From JAPXRI01 sp033813635 (GTDB taxonomy: Bacteria; Bacillota; Clostridia; Oscillospirales; QAMX01), in contig JAPXRI010000019.1 in assembly GCA_033813635.1 (NCBI GenBank), forward strand, positions 1-46,861: a DNA stretch of 46,861 bases. The letters are read 5' to 3'. Of this stretch, positions 33,107 through 42,304 are shown piece by piece. The stretch's first letter is position 1, and each line of letters starts with the position of its first letter. Position numbers and translations under genes: made by a program. Below the pieces are notes generated by a model that searched no databases, was not told the origin of the DNA, and was given only the letters and a program-made list of their open reading frames with translations.

Positions 33107-33395
33107 AATGCGATGACCGGAGACAGGGGAGTTTCGGACGCTTTTGCTTCAGAGAGCCGCCGCAACGGTGAAAGGCGGACAAAGCGCGTTATTCTCATCA
33201 CTCCGTGAGCAGTTCCGCCTAAATCAATACGAAAGTAAGCGGAAACGCGTTCCGGCGTTATACGGAAAAGGATTTCGCGGGTTTTTTCTGCGTTTTGTCC
33301 TTGTCAGAGATGGGCGGCGTGCGCCGTCAATCCGGGTGGTACCGCGGAGAAGTATGCTCCGTCCCGTGCGTTGCGGGACGGAGCGTTTTGATTTT
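33107..33395 (+). ncRNA. T-box riboswitch (isoleucine type)
   Basis: Leader sensing uncharged tRNA-Ile to control ileS. The stem I apical region has the typical AGAGAGCCG and GGTGAAAGGCGG. A candidate specifier codon ATC is at 33197-33199, followed by the usual GAGC. The T-box GGGTGGTACCGCGG is at 33334-33347, where TGGT would pair with the tRNA end ACCA (discriminator A, as in tRNA-Ile). The competing terminator is GCTCCGTCCCG / CGGGACGGAGC (33356-33384) with a T-rich tail. The specifier was chosen by position and by the downstream gene; a fold would confirm it. Confidence 0.93.
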
Positions 33396-33426
33396 GCACG
33401 ATGATAAACGAAAGGAATGGACATAG

Positions 33427-36400
33427 GTGTACAAAAAGGTATCGAGCGACTTGAATTTTGCCGCGAGAGAGCGCGAAATAAGCGCGTTCTGGGCCGAAAA
33501 CAAAATATTCGAAAAGAGCATCAAAAACCGTGAAAACGGCGAGAGTTTCACTTTCTACGACGGGCCCCCGACGGCCAACGGAAAGCCCCATGTCGGACAC
33601 ATCCTTACAAGGGTGATCAAGGACATAATCCCTCGATATAAGACGATGAAGGGCTTCCACGTGGACCGCAAGGCCGGCTGGGACACCCACGGGCTGCCGG
33701 TTGAGATCGAGGTAGAAAAGCTCTTAAATATCAACGGTAAGCAGGATATCGAGAAATACGGTATCGCGCCGTTTTGCGAGAAGTGCAAGGAGAGTGTCTG
33801 GAAATACACCTCGGAGTGGCGGAAGATGAGCGATACCGTCGGCTACTGGTGCGACATGGACAACCCCTATGTCACATACCACAATGACTATATCGAGTCT
33901 GTCTGGTGGGCGATTAAGACAATCGCGGACAAAGGACTGCTGTACAAGGGACACAAGATTGTACCCTACTGCCCGCGCTGCGGAACATCGCTTTCGAGCC
34001 ATGAGGTGGCGCAGGGGTATAAAGACGTTAAAGAAACAACGGTTTTTGTCAAATTCCGTATCAAAGGCAGCGAAAACAGGTACTTTATCGCCTGGACGAC
34101 CACGCCGTGGACGCTGCCGTCAAACGTCGCCCTGGCGGTGAACGCGGACGAGAGCTATTCCGAGGTCAGGGTCGGCGGCGAGAACTATATCCTCGCAACC
34201 GCGCTGTTATCGTCCGTCGTCGGGGAGGATTACGAGACCGTAAAGACCTTTAAGGGCTCGGAGCTTATCGGAACGGAGTACGTCCCGCTCTTCGACTTCG
34301 CCCGTCCCGCGAAGAAGGCCTATTATGTGGTCGCCGGGGATTTTGTCACACTGACGGACGGCGCCGGAATTGTCCACATCGCGCCCGCATTCGGCGAGGA
34401 CGACGCGCGCGTGGGCAAGGAATATGACCTGCCGTTCGTGCAGCTGGTGGACGCCCGCGGGTGCTTCACAAAGGAGGTTGCGCCCTGGGTTGGCATGTTC
34501 TGCAAGGACGGGGACAGGGAGATCATCAAAGACCTCGCCGCGAGGGGGCTGCTGTTAAAGACGCTGCCCTTTACCCACTCGTACCCGTTCTGCTGGCGCT
34601 GCGACACGCCGCTTCTCTACTACGCGCAGGACACCTGGTTTATCAAGATGACGGCCGTAAAGGATAAGCTGATTAAAAACAACAACTCGATCAACTGGAT
34701 GCCCGAGAACATCCGCGACGGGCGCATGGGGAACTTCCTCGAAAACGTAGTGGACTGGGGGCTTTCCCGCTCGCGCTACTGGGGTACGCCGCTTCCGGTC
34801 TGGGAGTGCGAGTGCGGGCATTTCCACACAATAGGCAGCATTGAGGAGCTTAAAAGGCTAGGAAACAACGTCCCCGACGATATAGAGCTGCACAAACCCT
34901 ATGTAGACAAGATTGAGATAGCCTGCCCGAAATGCGGACGCGCGATGCGCCGCACGCCCGAGGTGATCGACTGCTGGTTCGATTCGGGCTCCATGCCCTT
35001 CGCGCAGTACCATTACCCGTTTGAGAATCAGGAGGTTTTCAAAAAGCATTTCCCGGCGGATTTCATCAGCGAGGCGATCGACCAGACCCGCGGCTGGTTT
35101 TATACGCTGCTGGCGATCTCGACGCTGCTGTTCGATGTGGCGCCGTTTAAGAACTGCATAGTTCTCGGCCATGTCAACGACAAGGACGGGTTCAAGATGT
35201 CGAAGCACAAGGGTAACATTGTCGACCCGTTCCCGATCCTGGAAAAGCAGGGCGCGGACGCCGTTCGGTGGTATTTCTACTCCGGCAGCGCACCGTGGCT
35301 CCCGAGCCGCTTTTACGAGGAGGCCATCGGCGAGAGCCAGCGCAAATTCATGGGCACGCTGTGGAACACCTATTCGTTCTATGTGCTCTACGCCAATATC
35401 GACGAGTTTGACCCGTCGAAGTACTCGCTTTCCGACGCGAAGCTGACGATTATGGACCGCTGGATCCTCTCGCGCCTCAACTCACTTGTGGGCAGGGTGG
35501 ATGCGCATCTGGAGAACTACCGCATCACCGAATCGGCCCGCGCGATTTCTGATTTTACCGACGAGCTGTCAAACTGGTACGTCAGGCGCGGCAGGGAGAG
35601 GTACTGGGTCTCAGAGCTTACTGACGACAAAATTGCCGCGTATATGACGCTTTACACCGTGCTCGTCAAACTCTCAAAGGTGATTGCGCCGTTTGTTCCG
35701 TTCCTCGCCGACGAGATCTACCAGAATCTCGTCAGAAGCGTCTATAAGGACGCGCCCGAGAGCGTCCACCTCTGCGATTTCCCGAAGGTCGACCAGACGA
35801 TTATAGACCCGGAGCTTGAGGAGAATATGGACCTTGTTCTCAGGCTCGTCGTGCTCGGCAGGGCGTGCCGCGCCTCCTCGGCGATTAAAAACCGCCAGCC
35901 TCTCGCCGCGATGCTGATCAAATCCGGCGGGGAAAAGTTGGAGGGCGAGTATGTGGGCCTGCTCGAGGACGAGCTGAACGTTAAAAAAGTGGTCTTTACG
36001 GATTCCGACGAGGGCTTCGTGACTTACGCGTTCAAGCCCCAGTTGAAAACGGTGGGCAAAAAATTCGGAAAGCTTGTGCCGAGGATCAGGGAGACGCTGG
36101 CCGCCGCGGACGGCGACGCGCTGATGAAGGAGCTTAACGACAAGGGCTTCATCACCCTTAACATCGATGGCGAAGAGATCAACATGGACAGAGACGAGCT
36201 GCTGATAGAGACGCGCAAGACCGAGGGTTTCGTCTCCGAGAGCGACAGAGAGCTCACGGTCGCGCTGGACGTCAATCTGACGCCGGAGCTGATCGACGAG
36301 GGCTTTGTGCGCGAGATCGTAAACAAGCTGCAGACGATGAGAAAAGAAGCCGGCTTCGAGGTGACGGACCGCATCGGGGTTACGTACCGGGTGACGGAAA

Positions 36401-36546
36401 AGCTGGAAACCGTTCTGGACGAATACCGCGACGAGATCGCCGGCGACGTGCTCGCGGAGAAGCTTGAAGCCGCGGAGCCCCAAGGCTATGTCGCAGAGCG
36501 CGACATCAACGGCGAAAGCGCGGTCTTCGGGGTTAAAAAGCTCTAA
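33427..36546 (+). CDS. ileS: Isoleucyl-tRNA synthetase, type 2
   Basis: 1039-residue class I synthetase charging tRNA-Ile. Motifs: DGPPTANGKPHVGHIL (HIGH-type, 55-58), RKAGWDTHGLPVEIEVEK, CP1 editing domain with TTPWTLPSNVAL and GTGIVH-like GAGIVHIAPAFGEDD, DQTRGWFYTLL, and FKMSKHKGN (KMSKS-type, near 590). The length, the PPTANGKPH form and KMSKH match the IleRS2 (eukaryote-like) clade, associated with reduced mupirocin sensitivity, rather than the common bacterial IleRS1. The C-terminal half includes the anticodon-binding helices and a long tail without the IleRS1 zinc cluster. The start is GTG at 33427 after AAAGGAA. Control is by the T-box just upstream. Confidence 0.96.
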   Translation: MYKKVSSDLNFAAREREISAFWAENKIFEKSIKNRENGESFTFYDGPPTANGKPHVGHILTRVIKDIIPRYKTMKGFHVDRKAGWDTHGLPVEIEVEKLLNINGKQDIEKYGIAPFCEKCKESVWKYTSEWRKMSDTVGYWCDMDNPYVTYHNDYIESVWWAIKTIADKGLLYKGHKIVPYCPRCGTSLSSHEVAQGYKDVKETTVFVKFRIKGSENRYFIAWTTTPWTLPSNVALAVNADESYSEVRVGGENYILATALLSSVVGEDYETVKTFKGSELIGTEYVPLFDFARPAKKAYYVVAGDFVTLTDGAGIVHIAPAFGEDDARVGKEYDLPFVQLVDARGCFTKEVAPWVGMFCKDGDREIIKDLAARGLLLKTLPFTHSYPFCWRCDTPLLYYAQDTWFIKMTAVKDKLIKNNNSINWMPENIRDGRMGNFLENVVDWGLSRSRYWGTPLPVWECECGHFHTIGSIEELKRLGNNVPDDIELHKPYVDKIEIACPKCGRAMRRTPEVIDCWFDSGSMPFAQYHYPFENQEVFKKHFPADFISEAIDQTRGWFYTLLAISTLLFDVAPFKNCIVLGHVNDKDGFKMSKHKGNIVDPFPILEKQGADAVRWYFYSGSAPWLPSRFYEEAIGESQRKFMGTLWNTYSFYVLYANIDEFDPSKYSLSDAKLTIMDRWILSRLNSLVGRVDAHLENYRITESARAISDFTDELSNWYVRRGRERYWVSELTDDKIAAYMTLYTVLVKLSKVIAPFVPFLADEIYQNLVRSVYKDAPESVHLCDFPKVDQTIIDPELEENMDLVLRLVVLGRACRASSAIKNRQPLAAMLIKSGGEKLEGEYVGLLEDELNVKKVVFTDSDEGFVTYAFKPQLKTVGKKFGKLVPRIRETLAAADGDALMKELNDKGFITLNIDGEEINMDRDELLIETRKTEGFVSESDRELTVALDVNLTPELIDEGFVREIVNKLQTMRKEAGFEVTDRIGVTYRVTEKLETVLDEYRDEIAGDVLAEKLEAAEPQGYVAERDINGESAVFGVKKL

Positions 36547-36587
36547 AAGCGGCTCTGACACCGCTGACAAATAAAGGAGGATCTACG

Positions 36588-37229
36588 ATGATTTTCAAAA
36601 AGGGAGATACACTGCTTATGACGGGCGACAGCGTGACCGACTGCGGCCGCTCAGAGGAGGGAGAGAGCGTGAAAAACTCGGTCGCCGGTCTCGGCTCCGG
36701 TTATCCCGCCCTGGTAAAGGCGTATTTGAACGCGTTTTATCCCGAGCTTGACCTCAGAATCATCAACAAGGGGATCAGCGGCAACAGGACGCCGGACATC
36801 CTCGCGCGCATGGAAAAGGACCATCTCAGCCTGAAACCGGACGTTGTGACAGTGCTGATTGGCGTTAACGACGTCTGGCGGCATTTCGACAGGCCGAATG
36901 AGAGACAGGTCGAACCCGACGAATACGAGGCCAACCTCACGGGGATTGTGGAAAAGCTGAAGACCTCGGCGCGGGCGGTCTATGTGCTGACGCCGTTCCT
37001 GGTTAAAAAGGACGACGGGCATCCGATGTACGCGATGGTGCAGGAGTACCGCGAGATCGCAAAGCGGGTCGCGGAAAAGACCGGAGCGGCCTGCATAGAT
37101 TTGCAAAAGACCTACGATAAGCAGATCGAAAACGCCGACCCGACGCTCTATTCCGCCGACACCGTCCACCCGACAATCTGCGGGCATATGGTGATCGCGA
37201 GGGAACTGATCAGGGAGTTTACAAAATAA
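36588..37229 (+). CDS. SGNH/GDSL-family hydrolase
   Basis: 213-residue esterase/lipase of the SGNH fold. All blocks are readable: GDSVTD (nucleophile Ser in block I), INKGISGNRT (Gly/Asn block II), VLIGVNDVW (block III) and DTVHPTICGH (block V with catalytic Asp and His). No signal peptide, so it is intracellular, perhaps removing acetyl or acyl groups from sugars. AAAGGAGG is placed about six bases before the ATG. It follows ileS by 41 bases and may be read through from the T-box transcript, though no functional link is evident. Confidence 0.88.
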   Translation: MIFKKGDTLLMTGDSVTDCGRSEEGESVKNSVAGLGSGYPALVKAYLNAFYPELDLRIINKGISGNRTPDILARMEKDHLSLKPDVVTVLIGVNDVWRHFDRPNERQVEPDEYEANLTGIVEKLKTSARAVYVLTPFLVKKDDGHPMYAMVQEYREIAKRVAEKTGAACIDLQKTYDKQIENADPTLYSADTVHPTICGHMVIARELIREFTK

Positions 37230-37265
37230 AAAAGCGCGCGCCGCGGATAATTTCCGCGGCGCGCG
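37229..37265 (-). terminator. Terminator of the MBL-mscL unit
   Basis: Perfect 13-base stem CGCGCGCCGCGGA (37235-37247) / TCCGCGGCGCGCG (37253-37265). On the minus strand it is followed by CTTTTTTATTTT, so it acts on mscL; on the plus strand it lies after the SGNH gene but lacks a T tract. Confidence 0.85.
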
Positions 37266-37269
37266 GTGC

Positions 37270-37761
37270 TTAAATCCGATTTTTCTCCTTTAGAAGGTCT
37301 CTTATCTCCGTCAAAATCAGTTCTTCCTTGGTGGGCGGAGGCGGCGGGGGAGGGACCTCGCTTTTTTCCTCCTCTTTGGCTTTCAGGTATTTCTCCTCCA
37401 GCGAGCGGACCTTGGTGAACATGCGCACGAAGAAGAAAACGCAGAGCGCGATTATCAGAAAATCGAGGATGTTCTGAATGAACTGGCCGTAATTGAGAGA
37501 CACACCCGCTTTGACCACCTCTCCCGCCTCGTTTAGCTGCTCCTTGCGCAGCACGAGCGCCACGTCGGAGAAGTTGACGTTGCCCGTGATAAGGCTGATT
37601 AACGGCGTGATAATGTCGTTGACCAGCGAGCTCACGATTTTTGAAAACGCGCTGCCGATGATTACACCGACTGCCATGTCTACGACATTGCCCTTGTTGA
37701 TGAACTTGCGAAAATCCGAGACGATGTTGGACTTGCGTATTTTTTTCAGACTCTCTTTCAT
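37270..37761 (-). CDS. mscL: Large-conductance mechanosensitive channel
   Basis: 163-residue MscL, the membrane pressure valve opened by osmotic downshock. The first helix region has the family signature FRKFINKGNVVDMAVGVIIG followed by SAFSKIVSSLVNDIITPLI; a second membrane helix FIQNILDFLIIALCVFFFVRM follows. The C-terminal cytoplasmic part has a run of seven prolines (EVPPPPPPP) before the conserved helix KEELILTEIRDLL. The gene lies 22 bases after the MBL-fold gene on the same strand and is probably co-transcribed from its promoter. Confidence 0.95.
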   Translation of the reverse strand: MKESLKKIRKSNIVSDFRKFINKGNVVDMAVGVIIGSAFSKIVSSLVNDIITPLISLITGNVNFSDVALVLRKEQLNEAGEVVKAGVSLNYGQFIQNILDFLIIALCVFFFVRMFTKVRSLEEKYLKAKEEEKSEVPPPPPPPTKEELILTEIRDLLKEKNRI

Positions 37762-37783
37762 TCCCCGCTCCTTCTTTTAATTT

Positions 37784-38608
37784 TTAGAAAATTACTTCCT
37801 TACCGTCGTATGAGACGTCGAAGCCTAACTTTTCGGCCTGCGGCATAATTTCGTCGTAGTCCGCGCCGCCGTTGTGTGAAAAGTGGTTCAGTACAAACCG
37901 GGTGGACCGGTCGCAGCCGGTTTCAAGCAGCCTGTCCTTTACCTCGGCGCAAACGTCGATCGACATGTGGGAACGGCGGTTGCTCTTAAGGCCGAAGGTG
38001 CAGTCAAGGCTGACAAGGTCGAAATGAATGCCTTTTATGTAATCCCAGGTCGCGTCCGGGAAGTAGCCGGTGTCGTTGGCGTAGAGAAGGCGTGAGGCGC
38101 CGTCGTCGATAACGTAGACAAGGCAGGTCTGCGAGGCGTCGTGGTCGGCCGGGAGAGGAGTGATCTTATACTTGCCGCTGCTGAACGGCTTAAACGGCTC
38201 TGCAATTTCAAACGTCATATTGCCGTAAGGCCGCTCCGTGCGGGAGGCGAGGGATTTGCGGACTTCTTCCGTGCCGTTATAAACCGATTTGTTAGAATAG
38301 ACTCTCAATTGATTTTTTGCGTTGCCGAACGGCGGGCGGAACATCTCGAGATCGTTGGGGTAAAAATGGTCGGCGTGGGAATGAGTGAAAATAAGTGTGT
38401 GGATTTTAAGCGTGTCTATGCCGAATTTAAGAACATGGCTGTAGGTGTCGGCCGGAAAGTCTATCAGCAATTCGCCGTCGATAATCGCCTGCGACCTTGT
38501 TCTGATGTTTTTTCCACCTGCCGCCTTTGCGCGAAGGCAGTTGTCGCAGTCGCAAAACAGCGCGGGCCAGCCTTCCGCGGCGGCGGTTCCGAGATATATA
38601 AGCTTCAT
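37784..38608 (-). CDS. Metallo-beta-lactamase-fold hydrolase (PhnP-like)
   Basis: 274-residue MBL-fold protein resembling PhnP-type phosphodiesterases. Metal motif THSHADHFYPND (HxHxDH) near residue 76, a later histidine in PADHDAS, the aspartate of LLYANDTGYF, and terminal histidine of LNHFSHNGGA. Near the N-terminus a CDCDNCLRAKAAGG stretch could bind a structural zinc. Substrate unknown; cyclic phosphate diesters are plausible from family analogy. The ribosome binding site is weak and distant. It has its own promoter at 38662-38690 and leads the unit with mscL. Confidence 0.85.
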   Translation of the reverse strand: MKLIYLGTAAAEGWPALFCDCDNCLRAKAAGGKNIRTRSQAIIDGELLIDFPADTYSHVLKFGIDTLKIHTLIFTHSHADHFYPNDLEMFRPPFGNAKNQLRVYSNKSVYNGTEEVRKSLASRTERPYGNMTFEIAEPFKPFSSGKYKITPLPADHDASQTCLVYVIDDGASRLLYANDTGYFPDATWDYIKGIHFDLVSLDCTFGLKSNRRSHMSIDVCAEVKDRLLETGCDRSTRFVLNHFSHNGGADYDEIMPQAEKLGFDVSYDGKEVIF

Positions 38609-38661
38609 TTGTATAGATCTGACCTTTCCGGTAGCAAGTGGATTTGGCTATCACCGATTTC

Positions 38662-38690
38662 ATTTTACAACGGTTGACAACATTTTGCAA
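38662..38690 (-). promoter_or_regulatory. Promoter for the MBL-fold gene and mscL
   Basis: On the minus strand TTGCAA (38690-38685), 17 bases, TAAAAT (38667-38662). It overlaps the divergent radical SAM promoter, so the two may compete. Confidence 0.75.
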
Positions 38691-38702
38691 GTGTGATAAA
38701 CT
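38674..38702 (+). promoter_or_regulatory. Promoter for the radical SAM gene
   Basis: TTGACA (38674-38679), 17 bases, TAAACT (38697-38702) with TG one base before the -10, giving an extended -10. It overlaps the opposite-strand promoter. Confidence 0.7.
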
Positions 38703-38732
38703 AAAAAAACAGAGATTTTACGGCTGCGCTTT

Positions 38733-38766
38733 GCCCTTTGAGCAGGGGGCAAAGGGCTTGTTTTTT
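38733..38766 (+). terminator. Terminator-like hairpin in the radical SAM leader (attenuator candidate)
   Basis: GCCCTTTG (38733-38740) pairs with CAAAGGGC (38750-38757), followed by TTGTTTTTT. It lies between the promoter and the ATG at 38800, so it would terminate the leader unless disrupted. No sensed signal or leader peptide is evident. Confidence 0.65.
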
Positions 38767-38799
38767 GATTGAGGCAATTTTACCGGAGAAAGGCCTGTT

Positions 38800-39747
38800 A
38801 TGGACTGGTCCGACGACACTTATCAAAAGCTTTCGCGCTGCGAGATCTGCCCGAGGCGGTGCGGGACCGACAGGGCGAACGGCGAAACCGGACTCTGCGG
38901 GGCGTCGCTCAACGTTACGGTCGCGAGAGCCGCCCCGCATTTTTGGGAGGAGCCCTGTATTTCGGGAGTAAAAGGCAGCGGCGCCGTTTTTTTCTGCGGC
39001 TGTCCGCTTAAATGCGTTTTCTGCCAGAACGACGAGATTTCCCACGGGGGCCGCGGTAAGGCGCTGGGTTTCGACGCCCTCTGCGAGACGCTGTACGGGC
39101 TTATTCGCTCCGGCGTGCACAATCTTAATCTTGTGACACCGACACATTACTCCTGTCAGATCAGGGATGTCCTGCGCGCTATGAAGCCGGACATTCCGGT
39201 AATCTTCAACTGCGGCGGCTATGAGCGGGTAGAAACCCTCGCAAGCCTCGACGGGCTTGTCGACGTATACCTGCCGGATTTTAAATATCCGAGCGCGGAT
39301 TACGCGAAAACGCTCTGCGCCCGCGCGGACTACACGGAAGCCGCTCTGCCGGCGCTTGCCGAGATGCAGCGCCAGGTGGGCTGCGCGAGGCTGGACGAAA
39401 ACGGGCTGATCCGGTCCGGCCTGATCATCCGTCACCTGGTGCTGCCGGGGAGAACGGCGATGTCCAAAAAGGTACTGGATATCATAAAGGCCAATTTTAC
39501 GGCTGAGACGATGATTTCACTGATGGGGCAGTATATCCCGGCCGGTCCGGCACGAAACATCAAAGGGCTCGACAGAAAGGTGTCGAAAGCGGAGTATGAC
39601 CGGGTCGCGCAGTACCTCTGCGATCTCGGATTTGAAAACGGGTATTTGCAGGAAGGCGCGTCGGCAGATGGGGTGTACGTGCCGGCTTTCGATCTTTGCG
39701 GCGTCGCCGGCGCGGATCACTGCCGACGAGGCTTTGAACTTTATTAA
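38800..39747 (+). CDS. Radical SAM protein (PflA/PflX-like)
   Basis: 315-residue radical S-adenosylmethionine enzyme. The iron-sulfur motif is CGCPLKCVFCQN (CxxxCxxC) near residue 67. An upstream cysteine cluster CEICPRRCGTD and CGAS near the N-terminus resembles the PflX-type pyruvate formate-lyase-activating enzyme homologues. Further family stretches are NLNLVTPTHY, IFNCGGYE, YLPDFKY and RHLVLPG. Target protein unknown; no glycyl radical enzyme is in the window. GGAGAAAGG lies upstream of the ATG. Its leader carries a terminator hairpin, suggesting attenuation. The helicase gene follows about 50 bases later and may be read through. Confidence 0.88.
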   Translation: MDWSDDTYQKLSRCEICPRRCGTDRANGETGLCGASLNVTVARAAPHFWEEPCISGVKGSGAVFFCGCPLKCVFCQNDEISHGGRGKALGFDALCETLYGLIRSGVHNLNLVTPTHYSCQIRDVLRAMKPDIPVIFNCGGYERVETLASLDGLVDVYLPDFKYPSADYAKTLCARADYTEAALPALAEMQRQVGCARLDENGLIRSGLIIRHLVLPGRTAMSKKVLDIIKANFTAETMISLMGQYIPAGPARNIKGLDRKVSKAEYDRVAQYLCDLGFENGYLQEGASADGVYVPAFDLCGVAGADHCRRGFELY

Positions 39748-39801
39748 ACGGCTGAAAACTCGGAGTCCGGCCATGCCGATTTCCCGATGAAAGGAATAGT
39801 C

Positions 39802-42243
39802 ATGAATATGGATACGGAACTGAAAAACGCGTATATAAAACTGCGGAGGAGTATCCTTGAAAGGGAATACGCGTTTTTAAACAATAAGCAGCGCGAGGCC
39901 GTTTTCGCCGCGAGCGGGCCGCTGCTCGTCCTCGCCGGCGCGGGCAGCGGGAAGACCACGGCTCTGATCAACCGGATCGCCTACCTGATAAAATACGGGA
40001 ACGCCTACGAGAGCGACTGCGTGCCCGAGCACATTACGCCGGAAAAGATTGACGAACTGCGTGCCCATTTGGAGGGCCGCGTCGAATGCGCACCCGAGAG
40101 GCTCTCCTTTCTGCTGGCGGACAGGCCGGTAAAGCCCTGGCGGATACTCGCGATCACGTTCACCAACAAGGCGGCGGGGGAGATCAAGGACAGGCTCAGG
40201 CGCGTGCTCGCGGACGAGAGCGACGGTATTTGGGCCGCCACCTTTCACTCCGCGTGCGTGCGCATCCTCCGGCGCGACTGCGAACGGATCGGCTACAAGC
40301 CCGGCTTTACGATATACGACTCGGAGGATTCCGTGCGGGTGATCAAGGACTGCATGGAAAAGCTCGGGATAAACGTCAAGGAGTTCATCCCGAAGGCGGT
40401 CGCCGAGGTGATCTCCCGGGCGAAGGACGCTCTTTTGACCCCTTCCGCTTTCCTGGAGGCGAACAAGGGTGACTCGCGGCTTGTAACCATCGCGAAAATC
40501 TACCGCCTCTACCAGTCCGCGCTTTTTGATGCGAACGCCTTTGACTTTGACGACCTGATAATGCAGACCGTGCGGCTGCTGCAGGAGAGCGACGAGGCGA
40601 GGAGCTTTTACAACGAGAAGTTCTCCCACATACTTGTGGACGAATACCAGGACACAAACCACGCCCAGTACATGCTGGTGTCGCTGTTGGCCCGCCCGAG
40701 GGACAACCTCTGCGTCGTCGGCGACGACGACCAGAGCATATACGGCTTCCGCGGGGCGACTATCGACAACATCCTGAACTTCGAAAAGGAATTTGAAAAC
40801 GCGCGGGTGATAAAGCTCGAGCAGAACTACCGCTCCACCTCCAACATTCTCGACGCGGCGAACGCGGTTATCGAAAACAACAGGAACAGAAAGGGCAAAA
40901 CCCTCTGGACGGACAGAAAGGGCGGCGACAAGATCGTCGTCTACGAGGCGGAGGACGAGCAGGCGGAGAGCGCGTTTGTAGCGGACACAATCCTGAAGGA
41001 CATATCCAACGGGATGTCCTGGGCATCTCACACCGTTTTGTACAGGATGAACGTCCAGTCGAACGTGATAGAGCAGGCGCTCAGGTATAAAAGCATCCCA
41101 TACCGGATTATCGGCGGCATGCGCTTCTACGACCGCGCCGAGGTCAAGGATATGATGTCGTACCTTCAGGTTATTTTAAACCCGGCCGACACGCTGCGCC
41201 TTGCGCGCATTGTCAACACACCGGCGCGGGGGATAGGGGAGAAGACGTTCGGGCTTGTCCTCAAAGCGGCCGAGGAGCTTAAAATTACCCCCTTTGAGGC
41301 GATGAAAAACGCCGACAGGATCAACATACTGGAGCGCCACGCGCAAAACCTCAAGCGCTTTGCCGATATGATCTCCGAGCTTATCGAGCACTCAAAGCTT
41401 GTGCCGGTGGACGAGCTCTACGAAGAGCTGATGGACAGGAGCGGCTACCGCGACGCGCTGATCATGAAACCGAACGACGATAACCGTTCCCGGCTCGAGA
41501 ACATCATGGAGCTGAAGACGAACATAGTCTACTACATGAAAGCCGCCGACGCGCCCTCCCTCCAGGGCTTTCTGGAGGAGACCGCGCTGCTGACCGACAT
41601 CGACAGGTACGACGAAAACGCCGACGCCGTCACGCTTATGACGATTCACTCGGCCAAGGGCCTCGAGTTCCCGGTGACCTTCATCGTCGGGCTGGAGGAC
41701 GGGCTCTTCCCCTCGATGCGGAGCGTCGAGACCCCGGCCGGCATGGAGGAGGAACGCCGCCTCGCCTATGTGGGCATTACCCGGGCGAAGGACGCGCTTT
41801 ACCTCACCTATACGCGGCACAGGATGATTTTCGGCAGAACCTCCCACAACGCAGTTTCACGGTTCATCGGCGAGCTTCCGTCCGAGTGCATAGTGCTCAA
41901 GGGCAAGCGTCCGGTCAAGGCCTATGAGCCCGGCGAGGTTCCGGGGGGCCACAGGTCGGAGACATCCAGGGAGGAAAGGCAGAAGAGAAAGACGATTCCG
42001 ACGTCGTCGTGGAAATCCTCCGACATGCTCCCGAATATTTCAGCCTCGAAAATCAAGCCGAGCGAGCCGGGGAAGCGCTTTAACGTCGGCGCGGAGGTGA
42101 CGCACAGCGTGTTCGGAGACGGGATCGTCCTCTCACGCAAGGATACAGCCGGCGACAGCCTTCTGGAGATCCGGTTCGAGAAATACGGCGTAAAGCGCAT
42201 GATGGAAAATTATACAAGACAGTTTTTAACGCTGAAAAAATGA
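39802..42243 (+). CDS. pcrA: ATP-dependent DNA helicase PcrA/UvrD
   Basis: 813-residue superfamily 1A 3'-5' helicase for repair and removal of RecA filaments. Motifs in order: Q-like NNKQREAV, motif I GAGSGKTT, Ia TFTNKAAGEI, motif II DEYQDTN, motif III GDDDQSIYGFRGA, motif IV QNYRST, motif V TIHSAKGLEF followed by GLEDGLFPS, and motif VI YVGITRAKDALYLTYTRHRM. A C-terminal tail ends in a small domain (VTHSVFGDGIVLSRKD) typical of PcrA. The ATG at 39802 has AAAGGAA seven to eight bases upstream; ATGs at 39787 and 39808 are alternatives. An insertion near residues 55-95 (SDCVPEHITPEKIDELRA) after motif I is slightly long, as in other clostridial PcrA. Confidence 0.95.
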   Translation: MNMDTELKNAYIKLRRSILEREYAFLNNKQREAVFAASGPLLVLAGAGSGKTTALINRIAYLIKYGNAYESDCVPEHITPEKIDELRAHLEGRVECAPERLSFLLADRPVKPWRILAITFTNKAAGEIKDRLRRVLADESDGIWAATFHSACVRILRRDCERIGYKPGFTIYDSEDSVRVIKDCMEKLGINVKEFIPKAVAEVISRAKDALLTPSAFLEANKGDSRLVTIAKIYRLYQSALFDANAFDFDDLIMQTVRLLQESDEARSFYNEKFSHILVDEYQDTNHAQYMLVSLLARPRDNLCVVGDDDQSIYGFRGATIDNILNFEKEFENARVIKLEQNYRSTSNILDAANAVIENNRNRKGKTLWTDRKGGDKIVVYEAEDEQAESAFVADTILKDISNGMSWASHTVLYRMNVQSNVIEQALRYKSIPYRIIGGMRFYDRAEVKDMMSYLQVILNPADTLRLARIVNTPARGIGEKTFGLVLKAAEELKITPFEAMKNADRINILERHAQNLKRFADMISELIEHSKLVPVDELYEELMDRSGYRDALIMKPNDDNRSRLENIMELKTNIVYYMKAADAPSLQGFLEETALLTDIDRYDENADAVTLMTIHSAKGLEFPVTFIVGLEDGLFPSMRSVETPAGMEEERRLAYVGITRAKDALYLTYTRHRMIFGRTSHNAVSRFIGELPSECIVLKGKRPVKAYEPGEVPGGHRSETSREERQKRKTIPTSSWKSSDMLPNISASKIKPSEPGKRFNVGAEVTHSVFGDGIVLSRKDTAGDSLLEIRFEKYGVKRMMENYTRQFLTLKK

Positions 42244-42255
42244 CAAAAATTAAAA

Positions 42256-42304
42256 AAACGGGGCGGCTTATCCGTGGAAAGGACTGCGGAGGGCCGCCCT
42301 GTTT
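42256..42304 (+). terminator. Terminator-like stem after pcrA
   Basis: AAACGGGGCGGC (42256-42267) and GCCGCCCTGTTT (42293-42304) pair with one mismatch across a 25-base loop. The T tract is weak (GTTTCG), so efficiency is uncertain. Confidence 0.6.

Noticed and set aside
37270..37380. Seven-proline run in MscL as a possible frameshift or repeat artefact
   Set aside because: The frame continues into the conserved C-terminal MscL helix, and proline-rich linkers are usual at this position.
39877..41031. Minus-strand frame of 384 codons inside pcrA
   Set aside because: Antisense to helicase motifs I-IV; composition (Val/Arg/Gly-rich) is typical of a shadow frame.
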